This document shows positions 8,621 to 18,170 of a stretch of 64,000 nucleotides of DNA, one piece after another (the stretch's first letter is position 1; each line of letters starts with the position of its first letter). The stretch is from Noviluteimonas gilva (lineage in GTDB: Bacteria > Pseudomonadota > Gammaproteobacteria > Xanthomonadales > Xanthomonadaceae): positions 434,001 through 498,000 of the forward strand of contig NZ_WOXT01000002.1 in the NCBI RefSeq assembly GCF_009740395.1, in the 5' to 3' direction. The notes under the pieces were generated by a model that worked only from the letters and a program-made list of their open reading frames with translations, made no database searches and was not told the DNA's origin. The position numbers and the translations under genes are program-made.

Positions 8621-10066
8621 TTACGCTTTTTCGAGCGCGCGCTTCAGCGCCTTCAACCGCATCGTGATCTCTTCCGCATCGATCACGCCATACCCAAACA
8701 CCACCGCCGGCGCCGCCAACGGCGCCATCGCATATTCGGCGATCGACTGCGCGCCGGGCGTGTGCTCGCGCATCAACTGGAAGAACCGATGCGCGTTGTC
8801 CGGATCGCGTAACCGCGCCGCCGTATGCATGCCGGCCTCCGAAGGAATCGGATCGAGCCACTTGTCCATCGACTCCAATCCCGCGAACAACGCCGCACGC
8901 CGCTCCGCATAAATCCCGCGCATCTTCCGCACGTGCCTCGCCATGTGCCCATCGCGAATGAACTGCGCCAGCACCGTCTGCGTGATCGCATCGCTGTGCG
9001 AATCCACGCACGTTTTCACCTGCGCGAGCGGCGCACGCGCCCACGGCGGCGCGACGATGAAGCCTTTGCGCAGCGCCGGGAACAAACTCTTCGAAAACGT
9101 GCCGACGTAGAACACGATCCCGTCGCGATCCAGTGTCTGCAACGCATCCAGCGGCCGACCCCCGAACCGAAACTCGCCGTCGTAGTCGTCTTCGATGATC
9201 ACCGCGTTGCGTGACCGCGCGTAATCCAGCAACGCCATCCGCCGCCGCAACGACAGCGCCGCCCCCGTCGGCGATTGATGCGACGGCGTGACCATCACGA
9301 TGTCGACATCGTTGTCGCCCAGGCATTCGACGCAAAGCCCTTCATCATCGACACGCATCGGCACCAACTCCGCGCCGACCGCCGCGAATGCCGCACGCAG
9401 CGACGGATAACCCGGATTCTCCACGGCCACGCGCGTCTTGCCGGGCGTGACCAACAAGCGCGCCAACAGGTCGAACGCCTGCTGCGCCCCCGACGTCACG
9501 ATCACGTCGTCCGCCGTGCAAGCCACCGCACGCGCGAACGCCACGTGCTGCGCGATCGCCGTGCGCAGCACCGGCAAGCCTTCGGACGGCGCATACCGAA
9601 ACGGTTGCTTGGCGAACGCCTGCAGCGCCTGCGCCGTCAACCGCCGCCACAATGCATGTGGGAAATGCCGGTGATCGCCGACACCCAACCTAAAGCTGCA
9701 CTCCGGCAATTCGCGCGCCGCCATCTGTGGCATGAAGGGCGTGCGCCAGAACGGCGCTAGCCGTGCATCTTCGACAGGCACCGGCGCATCGGGCTTGCGC
9801 ATCGCGCGGCCGCGCACATCGGCGACCACCGCCTTCGCGCCACGCCGCGGCATCACATAACCCTCGGCGACCAACAAGTCGTACGCACCGACCACCGTGT
9901 TACGCGCGATGCCGAGCTCAGCCGAAAGCGTGCGCGACGAGGGCAGGGCCGCTCCGGCCGCCAGGCGCCCGTCGAGGATCGCCGCCCGCAACTGCTGGTG
10001 GAGCGAACCGGCGAGATGACCGGCCGACCCCGTCAAATCGGGGGCGAAGGGGAGAACTGGTTCCAT
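8621..10066 (-). CDS. MocR-type regulator (GntR HTH fused to aminotransferase-like domain)
   Basis: A 481-aa transcription factor of the MocR/PdxR class. Residues about 10-80 form a winged helix (LPSSRTLSAELGIARNTV), and the rest is a fold-type I aminotransferase domain with the PLP lysine in GTFSKSLFPALRKG near residue 322 and the cofactor-contact DYDGEFRF upstream. Such proteins usually sense PLP or an amino-acid adduct and control a divergent gene. Here the divergent partner is the GST/metallo-beta-lactamase/cupin operon, 79 bases away, with a 7-bp dyad between them, so it probably controls that operon. The 3' end touches a dispersed palindrome. Confidence 0.88.
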   Translation of the reverse strand: MEPVLPFAPDLTGSAGHLAGSLHQQLRAAILDGRLAAGAALPSSRTLSAELGIARNTVVGAYDLLVAEGYVMPRRGAKAVVADVRGRAMRKPDAPVPVEDARLAPFWRTPFMPQMAARELPECSFRLGVGDHRHFPHALWRRLTAQALQAFAKQPFRYAPSEGLPVLRTAIAQHVAFARAVACTADDVIVTSGAQQAFDLLARLLVTPGKTRVAVENPGYPSLRAAFAAVGAELVPMRVDDEGLCVECLGDNDVDIVMVTPSHQSPTGAALSLRRRMALLDYARSRNAVIIEDDYDGEFRFGGRPLDALQTLDRDGIVFYVGTFSKSLFPALRKGFIVAPPWARAPLAQVKTCVDSHSDAITQTVLAQFIRDGHMARHVRKMRGIYAERRAALFAGLESMDKWLDPIPSEAGMHTAARLRDPDNAHRFFQLMREHTPGAQSIAEYAMAPLAAPAVVFGYGVIDAEEITMRLKALKRALEKA

Positions 10067-10080
10067 GAACTCTCTCCGAA

Positions 10081-10101
10081 CTGGCCCGGACGCTGGGCCA
10101 G
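10081..10101. promoter_or_regulatory. Dyad between MocR gene and GST operon
   Basis: CTGGCCC-N7-GGGCCAG, a perfect 7-bp inverted repeat in the 79-base divergent spacer. Position suggests an operator for the MocR protein, but it could also act as a hairpin in either leader. Confidence 0.4.
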
Positions 10102-10145
10102 ATTAGCGCGACCCTGCATCCATGGACACCCCATCGGAGGACCCG

Positions 10146-10835
10146 ATGCTCGACCTCTACTACGCCAAGTCGCCCAACGGCATGAAGCTCGTGTTGTTCA
10201 TGGAAGAACTCGCCGAACTCGGCGGACAGATGCCCGCGCATCGCTTCCATCTCGTGCGCCTCTCGCGCGGCGAACAACACAAACCCGACTTCCTCGCGAT
10301 CTCCCCGAACAACAAGATCCCCGCGATCGTCGACAACGCCCCCGCCGACGGCGGCGCACCGCTGCCGATCTTCGAATCGGCCGTGATCCTGGAATACCTC
10401 GCCGACAAGACCGGCGCCTTCCTCGCACGCGACCAACGCACACGCATCGAAACGATGCAGTGGGTCGTGTGGCAAGTCGCCGGCCTGGGCCCGATGGCCG
10501 GCCAATCCGGCTGGTTCCGCACGCACGCACACCAACGCGATGCGTTTGCGATGGAGCGCTACACGAAGGAAACCGCGCGCCTGTACGGCGTCCTCGACCG
10601 ACGCCTCAATGGCCGCGAATTCATCGCCGGCAACGCGTATTCGATCGCCGACATCGCCTGCTACCCGTGGATCGTCTCGCACAAGGGCCACGGACAAAAC
10701 CTCGACGACTTCCCCAACGTCAAACGCTGGTTCGAAGCCCTGAGCGCACGCCCCGCGACGCACCGCGCCTTCGCCGATTACGTCGACGTCTACGCCAATC
10801 CCAAGTTCTCGCTGATCGACGAGGCCCTCGCATGA
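10146..10835 (+). CDS. Glutathione S-transferase family protein
   Basis: A 229-aa cytosolic GST of the YfcG/Nu type. The N-terminal thioredoxin-like half starts MLDLYYAKSPNGMK; the cis-proline motif is NNKIPAIVD with the glutathione-binding FESAVILEYLAD after it, and the C-terminal helical half follows. YfcG-like proteins have disulfide-bond reductase or peroxide-related activity. The ATG at 10146 has GGAGG at 10136-10140 and matches the family start, so it is preferred to the ATG at 10122. First gene of an operon with two ATGA overlaps downstream. Confidence 0.88.
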   Translation: MLDLYYAKSPNGMKLVLFMEELAELGGQMPAHRFHLVRLSRGEQHKPDFLAISPNNKIPAIVDNAPADGGAPLPIFESAVILEYLADKTGAFLARDQRTRIETMQWVVWQVAGLGPMAGQSGWFRTHAHQRDAFAMERYTKETARLYGVLDRRLNGREFIAGNAYSIADIACYPWIVSHKGHGQNLDDFPNVKRWFEALSARPATHRAFADYVDVYANPKFSLIDEALA

Positions 10836-11635
10836 GCACCGCCTGGATCTGCACCACCTGCGCCACGCAGTACGCACCGAGCGACACCCCGCCCACGCAT
10901 TGCCCCGTGTGCGAAGACGACCGCCAGTACGTCGCGTGGGAAGGCCAGCAGTGGACGACGCTCGAAACCCTGCAACGCGAACGCACGCTCCGCATCGGAG
11001 ACGACGACGGCCTGCTCGGCATCGACATGCCCGGCTACGCCATCCCGCAACGCGCACTGCACCTGCGCACCGACGGCGGCAACATCCTGTGGGAGTCGTT
11101 GGGCCTGGTCACCGATGAAGCGGTGAACGCACTGAAGGCGAACGGCGGCGTGGACTGCATCGTCATCTCGCACCCGCACTTCTACTCGTCGATGGTCGAA
11201 TGGAGCGAAGCCCTCGGCGGCGTCGGCATCCTGCTGCACGCAGCGGATCGCGAATGGGTGCGCCGCCCGTCGAACGCGATCCAATTCTGGAAAGGCGACA
11301 CGCTCGCGTTGTCGAACGACGTCACCCTGATCAACGTCGCTGCCCACTTCCCCGGCAGCACCGCGTTGCATTGGAAGAACGGCCCGCGCGGCGAAACCCT
11401 GTTCCCCGGCGACAGCCCGCACGTCACGCAGGACCGCAAACAAGTCAGCTTCATGCACAGCGTGCCGAACTTCACCCCGATGAAACCTTCTTCCGTCCGA
11501 CGCATGCGCGCGCTGCTCGCGCCCTACGACTACAAAGACGTCTATGGCTTCTCCCGCGGCCGCAACATCCTCGGCAACGGACGCGAAGCGGTGGAAGCCT
11601 CGTTCGACCGCTTCTTCCAACTGGTGGCGGCATGA
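10832..11635 (+). CDS. Metallo-beta-lactamase-fold protein with N-terminal zinc ribbon
   Basis: A 267-aa protein. The first 27 residues hold two CxxC pairs (WICTTCATQY and THCPVC), a rubredoxin-like or zinc-ribbon knuckle. The rest looks like a divergent metallo-beta-lactamase fold: VISHPHFYSSMVEW stands where HxHxDH is expected, and only part of the ligand set is obvious; LFPGDSPHV is a later ligand loop. Metal content and substrate are therefore uncertain. Its start overlaps the GST stop by four bases (ATGA), and its stop overlaps the cupin start likewise, so all three should be co-translated. Co-expression with a GST suggests thiol or electrophile chemistry. Confidence 0.72.
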   Translation: MSTAWICTTCATQYAPSDTPPTHCPVCEDDRQYVAWEGQQWTTLETLQRERTLRIGDDDGLLGIDMPGYAIPQRALHLRTDGGNILWESLGLVTDEAVNALKANGGVDCIVISHPHFYSSMVEWSEALGGVGILLHAADREWVRRPSNAIQFWKGDTLALSNDVTLINVAAHFPGSTALHWKNGPRGETLFPGDSPHVTQDRKQVSFMHSVPNFTPMKPSSVRRMRALLAPYDYKDVYGFSRGRNILGNGREAVEASFDRFFQLVAA

Positions 11636-12102
11636 ACGCCTTCCTCCATGACGCCCTCCGCGGCGCGCTCCCCTCGCGCGCCGTCGCGACCGCCGACCTC
11701 CCCTGGGTGCCCGCAACCGAACCCGGCAAATGGGCGAAGCCCCTGCAATTCCTGGGCGACCGCGGCTTCGTCGAACTCCTGCGCATGTCCCCCGGCACCG
11801 TGATGCCGCTGCACCGCCACACCGGCGAAGTGCACGTCCACCAACTCACCGGCCACCGGCAACTATGCAGCGGCGAAATCCTCGGCCCCGGCGACTACGT
11901 GCACGAACCGGCGGGCAACGTCGACTGGTGGAAAGTCGTCGGCGACGACGACATGGTCGCGTTCGTCGTCGTCACCGGCGAAGTCGAATTCATCGGCCCC
12001 GGCGGCGAAGTGCGTGCAGTCGCGAACGCCTGCACGCAACGCGCCGAGTACATCCGCTACTGCGAAGAACAGGGCATCCGCCCCCGCGACCTCGACGCCT
12101 AG
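11632..12102 (+). CDS. Cupin-domain protein
   Basis: A 156-aa single cupin. The metal-binding motif 1 is MPLHRHTGEVHVHQLTG (three histidines and a glutamate) near residues 62-78; motif 2 is GDYVHEPAGNVDWW. ChrR-like and acetylacetone-type dioxygenase cupins look like this. Starts on the ATGA that ends the previous gene. Last gene of the GST operon; a GC-rich palindrome begins immediately after its stop. Substrate unknown. Confidence 0.78.
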   Translation: MNAFLHDALRGALPSRAVATADLPWVPATEPGKWAKPLQFLGDRGFVELLRMSPGTVMPLHRHTGEVHVHQLTGHRQLCSGEILGPGDYVHEPAGNVDWWKVVGDDDMVAFVVVTGEVEFIGPGGEVRAVANACTQRAEYIRYCEEQGIRPRDLDA

Positions 12103-12105
12103 TCT

Positions 12106-12143
12106 CCCTCCCCTGCAAAAGCAGGGGAGGGCCGGGGAGGGGT
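12106..12143. repeat. GC-rich gene-end palindrome, copy 2
   Basis: Same 11-bp stem as copy 1 (CCCTCCCCTGC / GCAGGGGAGGG), loop AAAA, followed by CCGGGGAGGGGT. Starts 4 bases after the cupin stop codon. Confidence 0.8.
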
Positions 12144-12175
12144 GCCCTTGGCGCGCCACATTGCATACTCGTCGC

Positions 12176-12634
12176 ATGCCAAATCCCCTCATCGCCCGCG
12201 ACCGCTGGACCACCGACGACTTCGCGTCGCTCTCCTGGCACGACACGACGATTCACGCCTTCAAGCTCGTCGACCAGAACCCCGAACTCGGCACCTCGGA
12301 CCTCGAACTCGACATCGACGTCCTGCTCGAATGGCGCAAGCGCGACGACGGCACGTTCGACTTCGTGGTCGCTCCTGCGACCCTGCGCTTCCACCAAGTC
12401 TTCGGCCTGCGCTTCTCGATCGATTTCGTGGCCGTCTCCGGCGCAGTCACGGGCTTCCAGATCGAAGGCATCGAACGAGCACGCGTCCCCGATGCCCCGG
12501 CGAGTGACGAGTCCTCGCACTGGCGGCTGCCGATCATCTGGCCGAGCGGCGTCCTCGAGTTTCAATCGCCCGGGTTCACCCAGTGGCTGACCGGGGCACC
12601 CGTGGTGAGCCAAAGCCAATCCCTGCCGCGGTAG
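12176..12634 (+). CDS. Conserved-looking protein of unknown function
   Basis: A 152-aa soluble protein with no recognised domain. It has no signal peptide or membrane segment. The composition is balanced, with an N-terminal LSWHDTTIHAF and a C-terminal PIIWPSGVLEFQSPGFTQWL that look like structured beta-rich protein. The ATG at 12176 gives MPNPLIARDRW and follows a dispersed palindrome by about 30 bases; further upstream in-frame codons run through that repeat and are not supported. Probably monocistronic. Confidence 0.65.
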   Translation: MPNPLIARDRWTTDDFASLSWHDTTIHAFKLVDQNPELGTSDLELDIDVLLEWRKRDDGTFDFVVAPATLRFHQVFGLRFSIDFVAVSGAVTGFQIEGIERARVPDAPASDESSHWRLPIIWPSGVLEFQSPGFTQWLTGAPVVSQSQSLPR

Positions 12635-12672
12635 TGGAGTACGCTCTCCCCACGACCCTGGGGAGGGGACCG

Positions 12673-13185
12673 ATGCGCACCTTCGCACTCGTCTTGTCGT
12701 TGAGCCTACTCACCGCCTGCGCGTCGCAACCCGACGCCCCCGCGCCCGACACCCCCACCGCAGCCGAAGCCCGCGACGACAGACTCGACATCGCCGAGCA
12801 AATCTTCCGCTCGCTCCTCGGCAAGAACGAAGCCACGGACCTGGCGAACGACAAGCCGGCCGTCCTTTGCCTCGATGGCAAACACTCGCCGAACGACGCC
12901 TTCATGGCACGCTTCAAAGACGTCGCCCCGCGCGTGCATCGATGCGCCGACGGCAAGACCGGAATGCTCAAAGGCACCCGCATGCCCGAATTCCAACTAC
13001 GCAAGACGAACGAACCGGCACTCCAGTTCGTCGTCAGCGACATCGACATCAAATCGCCCACGCACGCCACCGCGAGAGCCGAGTACTACGAAGCCGCCCT
13101 GAGCGCAGGCGGCTGGACCTTCGAACTCGACAAGACCGCCGCAGGCTGGGTCGTCACCAGCCGAAAGATGGACTGGATTTCCTGA
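12673..13185 (+). CDS. Predicted lipoprotein of unknown function
   Basis: A 170-aa protein with signal peptide MRTFALVLSLSLLTAC; the lipobox LTAC puts the lipidated cysteine at residue 16. A proline-rich linker (DAPAPDTPTAA) follows, then a globular part with three further cysteines (VLCLDGK, VHRCADGK). GGAGGGG-like sequence lies directly upstream of the ATG. The C-terminal TAAGWVVTSRKMDWIS ends like a compact beta domain. No family recognised. Confidence 0.72.
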   Translation: MRTFALVLSLSLLTACASQPDAPAPDTPTAAEARDDRLDIAEQIFRSLLGKNEATDLANDKPAVLCLDGKHSPNDAFMARFKDVAPRVHRCADGKTGMLKGTRMPEFQLRKTNEPALQFVVSDIDIKSPTHATARAEYYEAALSAGGWTFELDKTAAGWVVTSRKMDWIS

Positions 13186-13250
13186 GGGAACTGCCTCACG
13201 CCGGACCCTCTCCCCAACCCCTCTCCAGAGGGGCTAACGCCGTCGCCCCA

Positions 13251-13416
13251 CGAAAACGATCGGCTTCCTGCAAAGCTCGCTTTGCAGCCCCCAATGAACG
13301 CGCGGGCGAAAGCCCACGATCGAAGCGACCCGCAAGGTGATGCCCCAGCGTGGTGTGTTTCGAACTTTTTTCCCAAAAAAGTTCGGAACACACCACGTTC
13401 GGGCGGCGCGCCAATC
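13251..13416. repeat. 165-bp structured repeat, copy A
   Basis: Begins CGAAAACGATCGGCTTCC and ends in CGCGCCAAT. It contains a 9-bp hairpin (CTGCAAAGC / GCTTTGCAG) and a second, 22-bp hairpin at 13350-13396 with loop CCC and one G.T pair. A second copy lies at 20603-20767 with nearly identical flanks. The long-hairpin arms differ in sequence between the copies but remain self-complementary in both. Together with a palindrome-like CCCTCTCC segment at 13206-13233 it fills the 324-base gap before icmF. Confidence 0.85.
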
Positions 13417-13509
13417 GGCCCCAGGCGGGCGGTCCCGAAAGAGGGGAGGCCTTTAACGCCCCCAGCGCTACAATGCGGAATTAGCCAGAACCGTACTGAG
13501 CGCGCCCCC

Positions 13510-16500
13510 ATGAGCACCCCCGCCACCGAAGTCGCCACGTCCCCCCAGACCGAAACGAGCCCGCTCCGCTTCGTCACCGCAGCGAGCCTGTTCGACGGCC
13601 ACGACGCCGCGATCAACATCATGCGGCGCCTCATCCAGGGCCAGGGCGCGGAAGTGATCCACCTCGGCCACAACCGCTCGGTGGAAGACGTAGTCCGCGC
13701 AGCCCTCCAGGAAGACGCAGACGCCATCGCGCTCTCCTCCTACCAAGGCGGCCACGTCGAATACTTCAAGTACATGGTGGACATGCTCCGCGAACGCGGC
13801 GCGAGCCACATCCGCGTCTTCGGCGGCGGCGGCGGCACGATCACCCCCGAAGAAATCCGCGAACTGCAGGACTACGGCGTCGAGCGCATCTACCACCCCA
13901 ACGACGGCATGCACATGGGCCTGGTGGCGATGATCGAAGACGTCGTGCGCCGCGCGCGCGCTGCGCGCGGGGAATTGGGAACAGGGAATGGGGAATGGTC
14001 AGTCGGTCCCGCGATCGATGACGAGATCTCCATCGGCCGCGTGCTGAGCGCGCTCGAAGACCAGGAGTTCACCGAATCCGAACTGGTGAAGCTGCGCAAA
14101 CAGTGGTCGCAGAGCGCCCATTCCCCATTCCCTATTCCCCATTCCCCTTCCACCCCCGTCATCGGCATCACCGGCACCGGCGGTGCCGGCAAATCCTCGG
14201 TGACCGACGAACTCCTCAACCGCTTCCTCGCCTCCTTCCCCGAAATGCGCATCGCCGTGATCTCGGTGGATCCCACGCGCCGCCGCACCGGTGGCGCGCT
14301 GCTGGGCGACCGCATCCGCATGAACTCGCTGCGCAGCAAGCGCGTCTTCATGCGCTCGATGGCCACCCGCCGCCAACACATGGCGACGAACGTCGTGCTG
14401 AAGGACTGCATCGCCTTCCTCAAGTCCCTCGGCTACGACATGGTGATCGTCGAAACCGCGGGCATCGGCCAGAGCGATTCGGAGATCGTCGACCTCGTCG
14501 ACTTCCCGATGTACGTCATGACCAGCGACTTCGGCGCACCGAGCCAGCTGGAAAAGATCGACATGCTCGACTACGCCGAGCTGATCGTGCTCAACAAGTT
14601 CGACAAGCGCGGCGCCGAAGACGCACTTCGCGACGTACGCAAACAATGGAAGCGCAACCGCGTCGCTTTCACGACGAAAGACGAAGACCTCCCCGTCTAC
14701 CCGACCATCGCCAGCCAGTTCAACGACCCCGGCATCAGCTGGATGTTCGCGAACCTCACGCGCCTGCTGCGCGAAAAGCTGGGCCTGCCGGACGACAAGT
14801 GGACCCCGCACATCGACACCACGCTGAAGGAACCGCGCGCCACCGTGCTGATCCCCGGCGCCCGCGTGCGTTACCTGGCCGAAATCGCCGAACAGGGCAG
14901 GGGCATCAACAGCCGCATCGAATCGCAGAGCGAAATCGCGGATCGCGCGCAGGCGTACTGGCAATCGCTGCATGCGCTTGAAGACAAAGCGTTGCCGAAC
15001 GCCTTGGACCTCTTCGCGACCGACGCTCTTCTCCCTCTCCCTCCGGGAGAGGGCCGGGGTGAGGGTCCGCACGGAGTCGACGCCTCCATGCTGACGCTCC
15101 GCCAGCGCTACCAAGACGCCATCCAGTCCCTCGACAGCGACGCGCTGAAACTCCTGCGCACTTGGCCCGCCCGCCTGAAGTCCATCACCGACGACTTCAA
15201 CGAATACAAAGTCCGCGACAAGGTGATCCGCGTCGACAACTACCGCGAATCCCTCTCGCACCAGAAGATCCCGAAGATCGCCGCCCCCACCTACAAGAGC
15301 TGGGGCGAACTCCTCACCTTCCTGCAGAAAGAAAACCTGCCGGGCGACTACCCCTACACCGGCGGCGTGTACCCCTACCGCCGCACGGGCGAAGACCCGA
15401 TCCGCATGTTCGCCGGCGAAGGCACGCCCGAACGCACCAATCGCCGATTCCATTACCTCAGCGTCGGCCAGCCCGCCGCGCGCCTGTCCACCGCGTTCGA
15501 CTCGGTCACGCTGTACGGCGAAGACCCCGCCGTGCGCCCGGACATCTACGGCAAGATCGGCAACTCCGGCGTCAACATCGCCACGCTCGACGACATGAAG
15601 AAGCTGTACTCCGGCTTCGACCTGTGCGCGCCGACGACCTCCGTCTCGATGACGATCAACGGCCCCGCGCCGATCATCCTCGCGATGTTCATGAACACCG
15701 CGATCGACCAGCAAGTCGAGAAGTACCTGCGCGAAGAACAAACGCGCTGGGACGAAGCGCACGACCGCATCGAGAAAATGTTCGAAGGCCGCAAGCGCCC
15801 CGAATACAGCGGCATGCTGCCCGAGACGAACGACGGCCTGGGCCTCGGCCTGCTGGGCGTGACCGGCGACCAGGTGATCGACGCCGACACCTACGCACGC
15901 ATCAAGGAACACACCCTCAAGACCGTGCGCGGCACCGTGCAGGCCGACATCCTGAAAGAAGACCAGGCGCAGAACACCTGCATCTTCAGCACCGAGTTCG
16001 CCCTGCGCATGATGGGCGACATCCAGCAGTACTTCGTCGACAAGCAAGTCCGCAACTTCTACTCGGTGTCGATCTCCGGTTACCACATCGCCGAAGCCGG
16101 CGCGAACCCGATCTCCCAGCTCGCCTTCACCCTGAGCAACGGCTTCACGATCGTCGAGTACTACCTGGCCCGCGGCATGAAGATCGACGACTTCGCGCCC
16201 AACCTGTCGTTCTTCTTCAGCAACGGCATGGACCCCGAATACACCGTGATCGGCCGCGTCGCCCGCCGCATCTGGGCGAGAGCGATGCGCGAACGCTACG
16301 GCGCCGGCCCGCGCAGCCAGATGATGAAGTACCACATCCAGACGAGCGGCCGCTCACTGCACGCGCAGGAGATCCAGTTCAACGACATCCGCACCACGCT
16401 GCAGGCGCTGTACGCGTTGTTCGACAACTGCAACAGCCTGCACACGAACGCCTACGACGAAGCGATCACCACGCCGACCGAAGAAAGCGTGCGTCGCGCC

Positions 16501-17025
16501 GTGGCGATCCAGATGATCATCAACAAGGAACTGGGCCTCAACTTCAACGAGAACCCCTGGCAGGGCAGCTTCATCGTCGACAAGCTGACCGACATCGTGG
16601 AAGAAGCGGTCTACAAGGAATTTGAAGCGATCAGTGAGCGCGGTGGTGTGCTGGGTGCGATGGACACGATGTACCAGCGCGGGAAGATCCAGGAAGAGTC
16701 GTTGTATTACGAGCACAAGAAGCATGATGGTTCGCTGCCTCTCATCGGCGTCAACACGTTCCTGCCGAAGGATCACGGTGGGGACATCGTCACGGAGATC
16801 GAGTTGATTCGGTCTACGGAAGGGGAGAAGGGGCAGCAGATCGAGAATGTCGCCAACTACCAGGCGCTGCGGAATGGCGACACGGGGCTGGGGTTTCTGC
16901 AGAAGACTGCGCGGGATCGCCAAAACGTCTTTGCTTCGCTGATGGAGGCGGTGAAGACGCACAGCCTTGGGCAGATCAGCCACGCCTTGTACGACGTTGG
17001 TGGCGAATACCGCCGCAACATGTAA
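13510..17025 (+). CDS. icmF: Fused isobutyryl-CoA mutase (IcmF)
   Basis: A 1171-aa adenosylcobalamin enzyme that rearranges isobutyryl-CoA and butyryl-CoA, with its own G-protein chaperone built in. Domain order: B12-binding domain at about 20-150 with ligand His31 in LFDGHDAAI; a MeaB-like GTPase from about 215 with Walker [10 protein letters not shown] and [12 protein letters not shown]; then the mutase barrel from about 600, starting near [17 protein letters not shown]. The length is slightly above usual because three repeat-derived stretches are read in frame, at 13969-13998, 14117-14147 and 15031-15070, all in interdomain linkers. Start at 13510 precedes the folded domain directly. Fits valine/branched-chain metabolism along with the leucine genes upstream. 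Confidence 0.95.
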   Translation: MSTPATEVATSPQTETSPLRFVTAASLFDGHDAAINIMRRLIQGQGAEVIHLGHNRSVEDVVRAALQEDADAIALSSYQGGHVEYFKYMVDMLRERGASHIRVFGGGGGTITPEEIRELQDYGVERIYHPNDGMHMGLVAMIEDVVRRARAARGELGTGNGEWSVGPAIDDEISIGRVLSALEDQEFTESELVKLRKQWSQSAHSPFPIPHSPSTPVIGITGTGGAGKSSVTDELLNRFLASFPEMRIAVISVDPTRRRTGGALLGDRIRMNSLRSKRVFMRSMATRRQHMATNVVLKDCIAFLKSLGYDMVIVETAGIGQSDSEIVDLVDFPMYVMTSDFGAPSQLEKIDMLDYAELIVLNKFDKRGAEDALRDVRKQWKRNRVAFTTKDEDLPVYPTIASQFNDPGISWMFANLTRLLREKLGLPDDKWTPHIDTTLKEPRATVLIPGARVRYLAEIAEQGRGINSRIESQSEIADRAQAYWQSLHALEDKALPNALDLFATDALLPLPPGEGRGEGPHGVDASMLTLRQRYQDAIQSLDSDALKLLRTWPARLKSITDDFNEYKVRDKVIRVDNYRESLSHQKIPKIAAPTYKSWGELLTFLQKENLPGDYPYTGGVYPYRRTGEDPIRMFAGEGTPERTNRRFHYLSVGQPAARLSTAFDSVTLYGEDPAVRPDIYGKIGNSGVNIATLDDMKKLYSGFDLCAPTTSVSMTINGPAPIILAMFMNTAIDQQVEKYLREEQTRWDEAHDRIEKMFEGRKRPEYSGMLPETNDGLGLGLLGVTGDQVIDADTYARIKEHTLKTVRGTVQADILKEDQAQNTCIFSTEFALRMMGDIQQYFVDKQVRNFYSVSISGYHIAEAGANPISQLAFTLSNGFTIVEYYLARGMKIDDFAPNLSFFFSNGMDPEYTVIGRVARRIWARAMRERYGAGPRSQMMKYHIQTSGRSLHAQEIQFNDIRTTLQALYALFDNCNSLHTNAYDEAITTPTEESVRRAVAIQMIINKELGLNFNENPWQGSFIVDKLTDIVEEAVYKEFEAISERGGVLGAMDTMYQRGKIQEESLYYEHKKHDGSLPLIGVNTFLPKDHGGDIVTEIELIRSTEGEKGQQIENVANYQALRNGDTGLGFLQKTARDRQNVFASLMEAVKTHSLGQISHALYDVGGEYRRNM
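13969..14147. repeat. 30-bp inverted repeat pair inside icmF
   Basis: Left arm 13969-13998 starts GGGGAATTGGGAACAGGG; right arm 14117-14147 is its reverse complement at 28 of 30 positions. Each arm is itself a run of GGGGAAT-like units. The arms are translated as [10 protein letters not shown] and [10 protein letters not shown] and flank about 120 bases of normal linker before the GTPase domain. Confidence 0.85.
15031..15070. repeat. Palindromic repeat read in frame inside icmF
   Basis: CCCTCTCCC-TCC-GGGAGAGGG (15033-15053) followed by CCGGGGTGAGGGT. The same layout (G/C palindrome plus GGGGTGAGGG tail) is seen in the gene-end palindromes of this window, although the sequence differs. It is translated as [15 protein letters not shown] between the GTPase and mutase domains. 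Confidence 0.8.
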
Positions 17026-17036
17026 CGCGCTTCGCT

Positions 17037-17076
17037 CCCTCCCCTGCGAATGCAGGGGAGGGCTGGGGTGGGGTTG
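17037..17076. repeat. GC-rich gene-end palindrome, copy 3
   Basis: Stem CCCTCCCCTGC / GCAGGGGAGGG, loop GAAT, followed by CTGGGGTGGGG. Lies between the convergent icmF and the minus-strand gene at 17083, 12 bases after the icmF stop. Confidence 0.8.
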
Positions 17077-17082
17077 CATCAG

Positions 17083-17499
17083 CTACGTCGGTAACTCGAT
17101 CCCGAACTGTTCGAACGCTTCCCGCAAGTAAGGACGTGTGTACTTGATCTCGGGATCAGTGCCCTCGGGGTCTGCGCTGTGGTCGTACTCGCCTTCGTCG
17201 AAGGCGACAAAGACATCCCAGGCGAAGGTGCCGTCCGCCAGGTCGAAATCCGACCAGGCGAACAAGCTGTTCATGGCCTTGTCGGCCCAGTAGAAATCCA
17301 TCCGCCCGGCCAGATACTCACGCGCCACGTGCAATGCAAAGGTGTCGTAGAAGTCGTCGCGCATGAGCGAGAGCTCAACCAACGTCGCGTCGATATCTTC
17401 GTCCATCAATGGATTCGGCCGCGGGATGTCGCCTTGAAAGAGCGCCATGAGTTCCGCCACGAAAGCGTGGAGGGCGAGAGCATCGCGGACATCGTGCAT
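17083..17499 (-). CDS. Acidic protein of unknown function
   Basis: A 138-aa acidic soluble protein without signal peptide. It starts MHDVRDALALHAF at 17499; the frame is open to 17577 but that part reads as low-quality arginine/proline sequence. It contains conserved-looking aromatic clusters (MDFYWADKAMNSLFAWSDFD; FAWDVFVAFDEGEYDH) and ends near FEQFGIELPT. No family recognised. Convergent with icmF across a palindrome. Confidence 0.55.
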   Translation of the reverse strand: MHDVRDALALHAFVAELMALFQGDIPRPNPLMDEDIDATLVELSLMRDDFYDTFALHVAREYLAGRMDFYWADKAMNSLFAWSDFDLADGTFAWDVFVAFDEGEYDHSADPEGTDPEIKYTRPYLREAFEQFGIELPT

Positions 17500-17616
17500 C
17501 TCAATGCGCCTCAAACCTGTCGGGCGGATCGGCCCGCTCAAGCCGGCATCTTGCGTGCGCCCGGGCTGCCGCGCCACCCTAGGCTGATGCGACAGCCACC
17601 TCCCGCGGGAAACCGA

Positions 17617-18114
17617 ATGCCCATCTTACGCATCGCGTTGTTGACCTTGTCGCTGGCGACCGCAGCCTGCTCGCAGTCGAACACGCCCCAGACCGCGGAA
17701 GACCCCAGCGCCCACCTCACGATGGAAGACATCTCGCCCACCATCAAGTTCGTCGCACCGAGCACTTGGGCGAATGGCAAGACCTGGCGCTTCACCGAAC
17801 GCGACAAGCAAGGCAACGTCGTCCGCACGAGCGTCCTGCGCATCACCGACAAGCGCGCGACCTCCTGCATGGCAGGCGAATGGCGGCGACTGGAAGTGAT
17901 CGAGGGCGATGCCAAATTTCCCGCACCTGCGTGGGGAGAGTTGGGAGGCAAGCCGACGGTCATGCTCTCGCCTGAAGCGTGCGACAACTATTACGTTTAC
18001 GTCGGTGCCTTCATTGGCGACGCGTTCGAAGGGCATGCCGAGTGGCTGGGCCTGGGGCGCGCGGACGACTTCGGTGCGGTCCGCGGCGAGCCGGTGTCGT
18101 CGGCGACCAAGTAA
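17617..18114 (+). CDS. Predicted lipoprotein of unknown function
   Basis: A 165-aa protein with signal peptide MPILRIALLTLSLATAAC; the last four residues form the lipobox. The mature part contains two cysteines (RATSCMAGEW, SPEACDNYY) that could pair in the periplasm, and ends GEPVSSATK. An upstream ATG at 17587 would only lengthen the positively charged start. No domain recognised. Upstream gene is divergent; downstream gene at 18171 follows after 56 bases, perhaps in one transcript. Confidence 0.65.
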   Translation: MPILRIALLTLSLATAACSQSNTPQTAEDPSAHLTMEDISPTIKFVAPSTWANGKTWRFTERDKQGNVVRTSVLRITDKRATSCMAGEWRRLEVIEGDAKFPAPAWGELGGKPTVMLSPEACDNYYVYVGAFIGDAFEGHAEWLGLGRADDFGAVRGEPVSSATK

Positions 18115-18170
18115 TCGGAGAGGCGTGCTCGCAGATTGCGCGCACGCAGAGGCCGGACCATCATGCGGCC

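Noticed and set aside
13999-16335. 778-codon open frame on the minus strand opposite icmF
   Set aside because: Antisense shadow of a well-supported gene; the protein has no family motif and consists of R, D, H, V and A-biased sequence.
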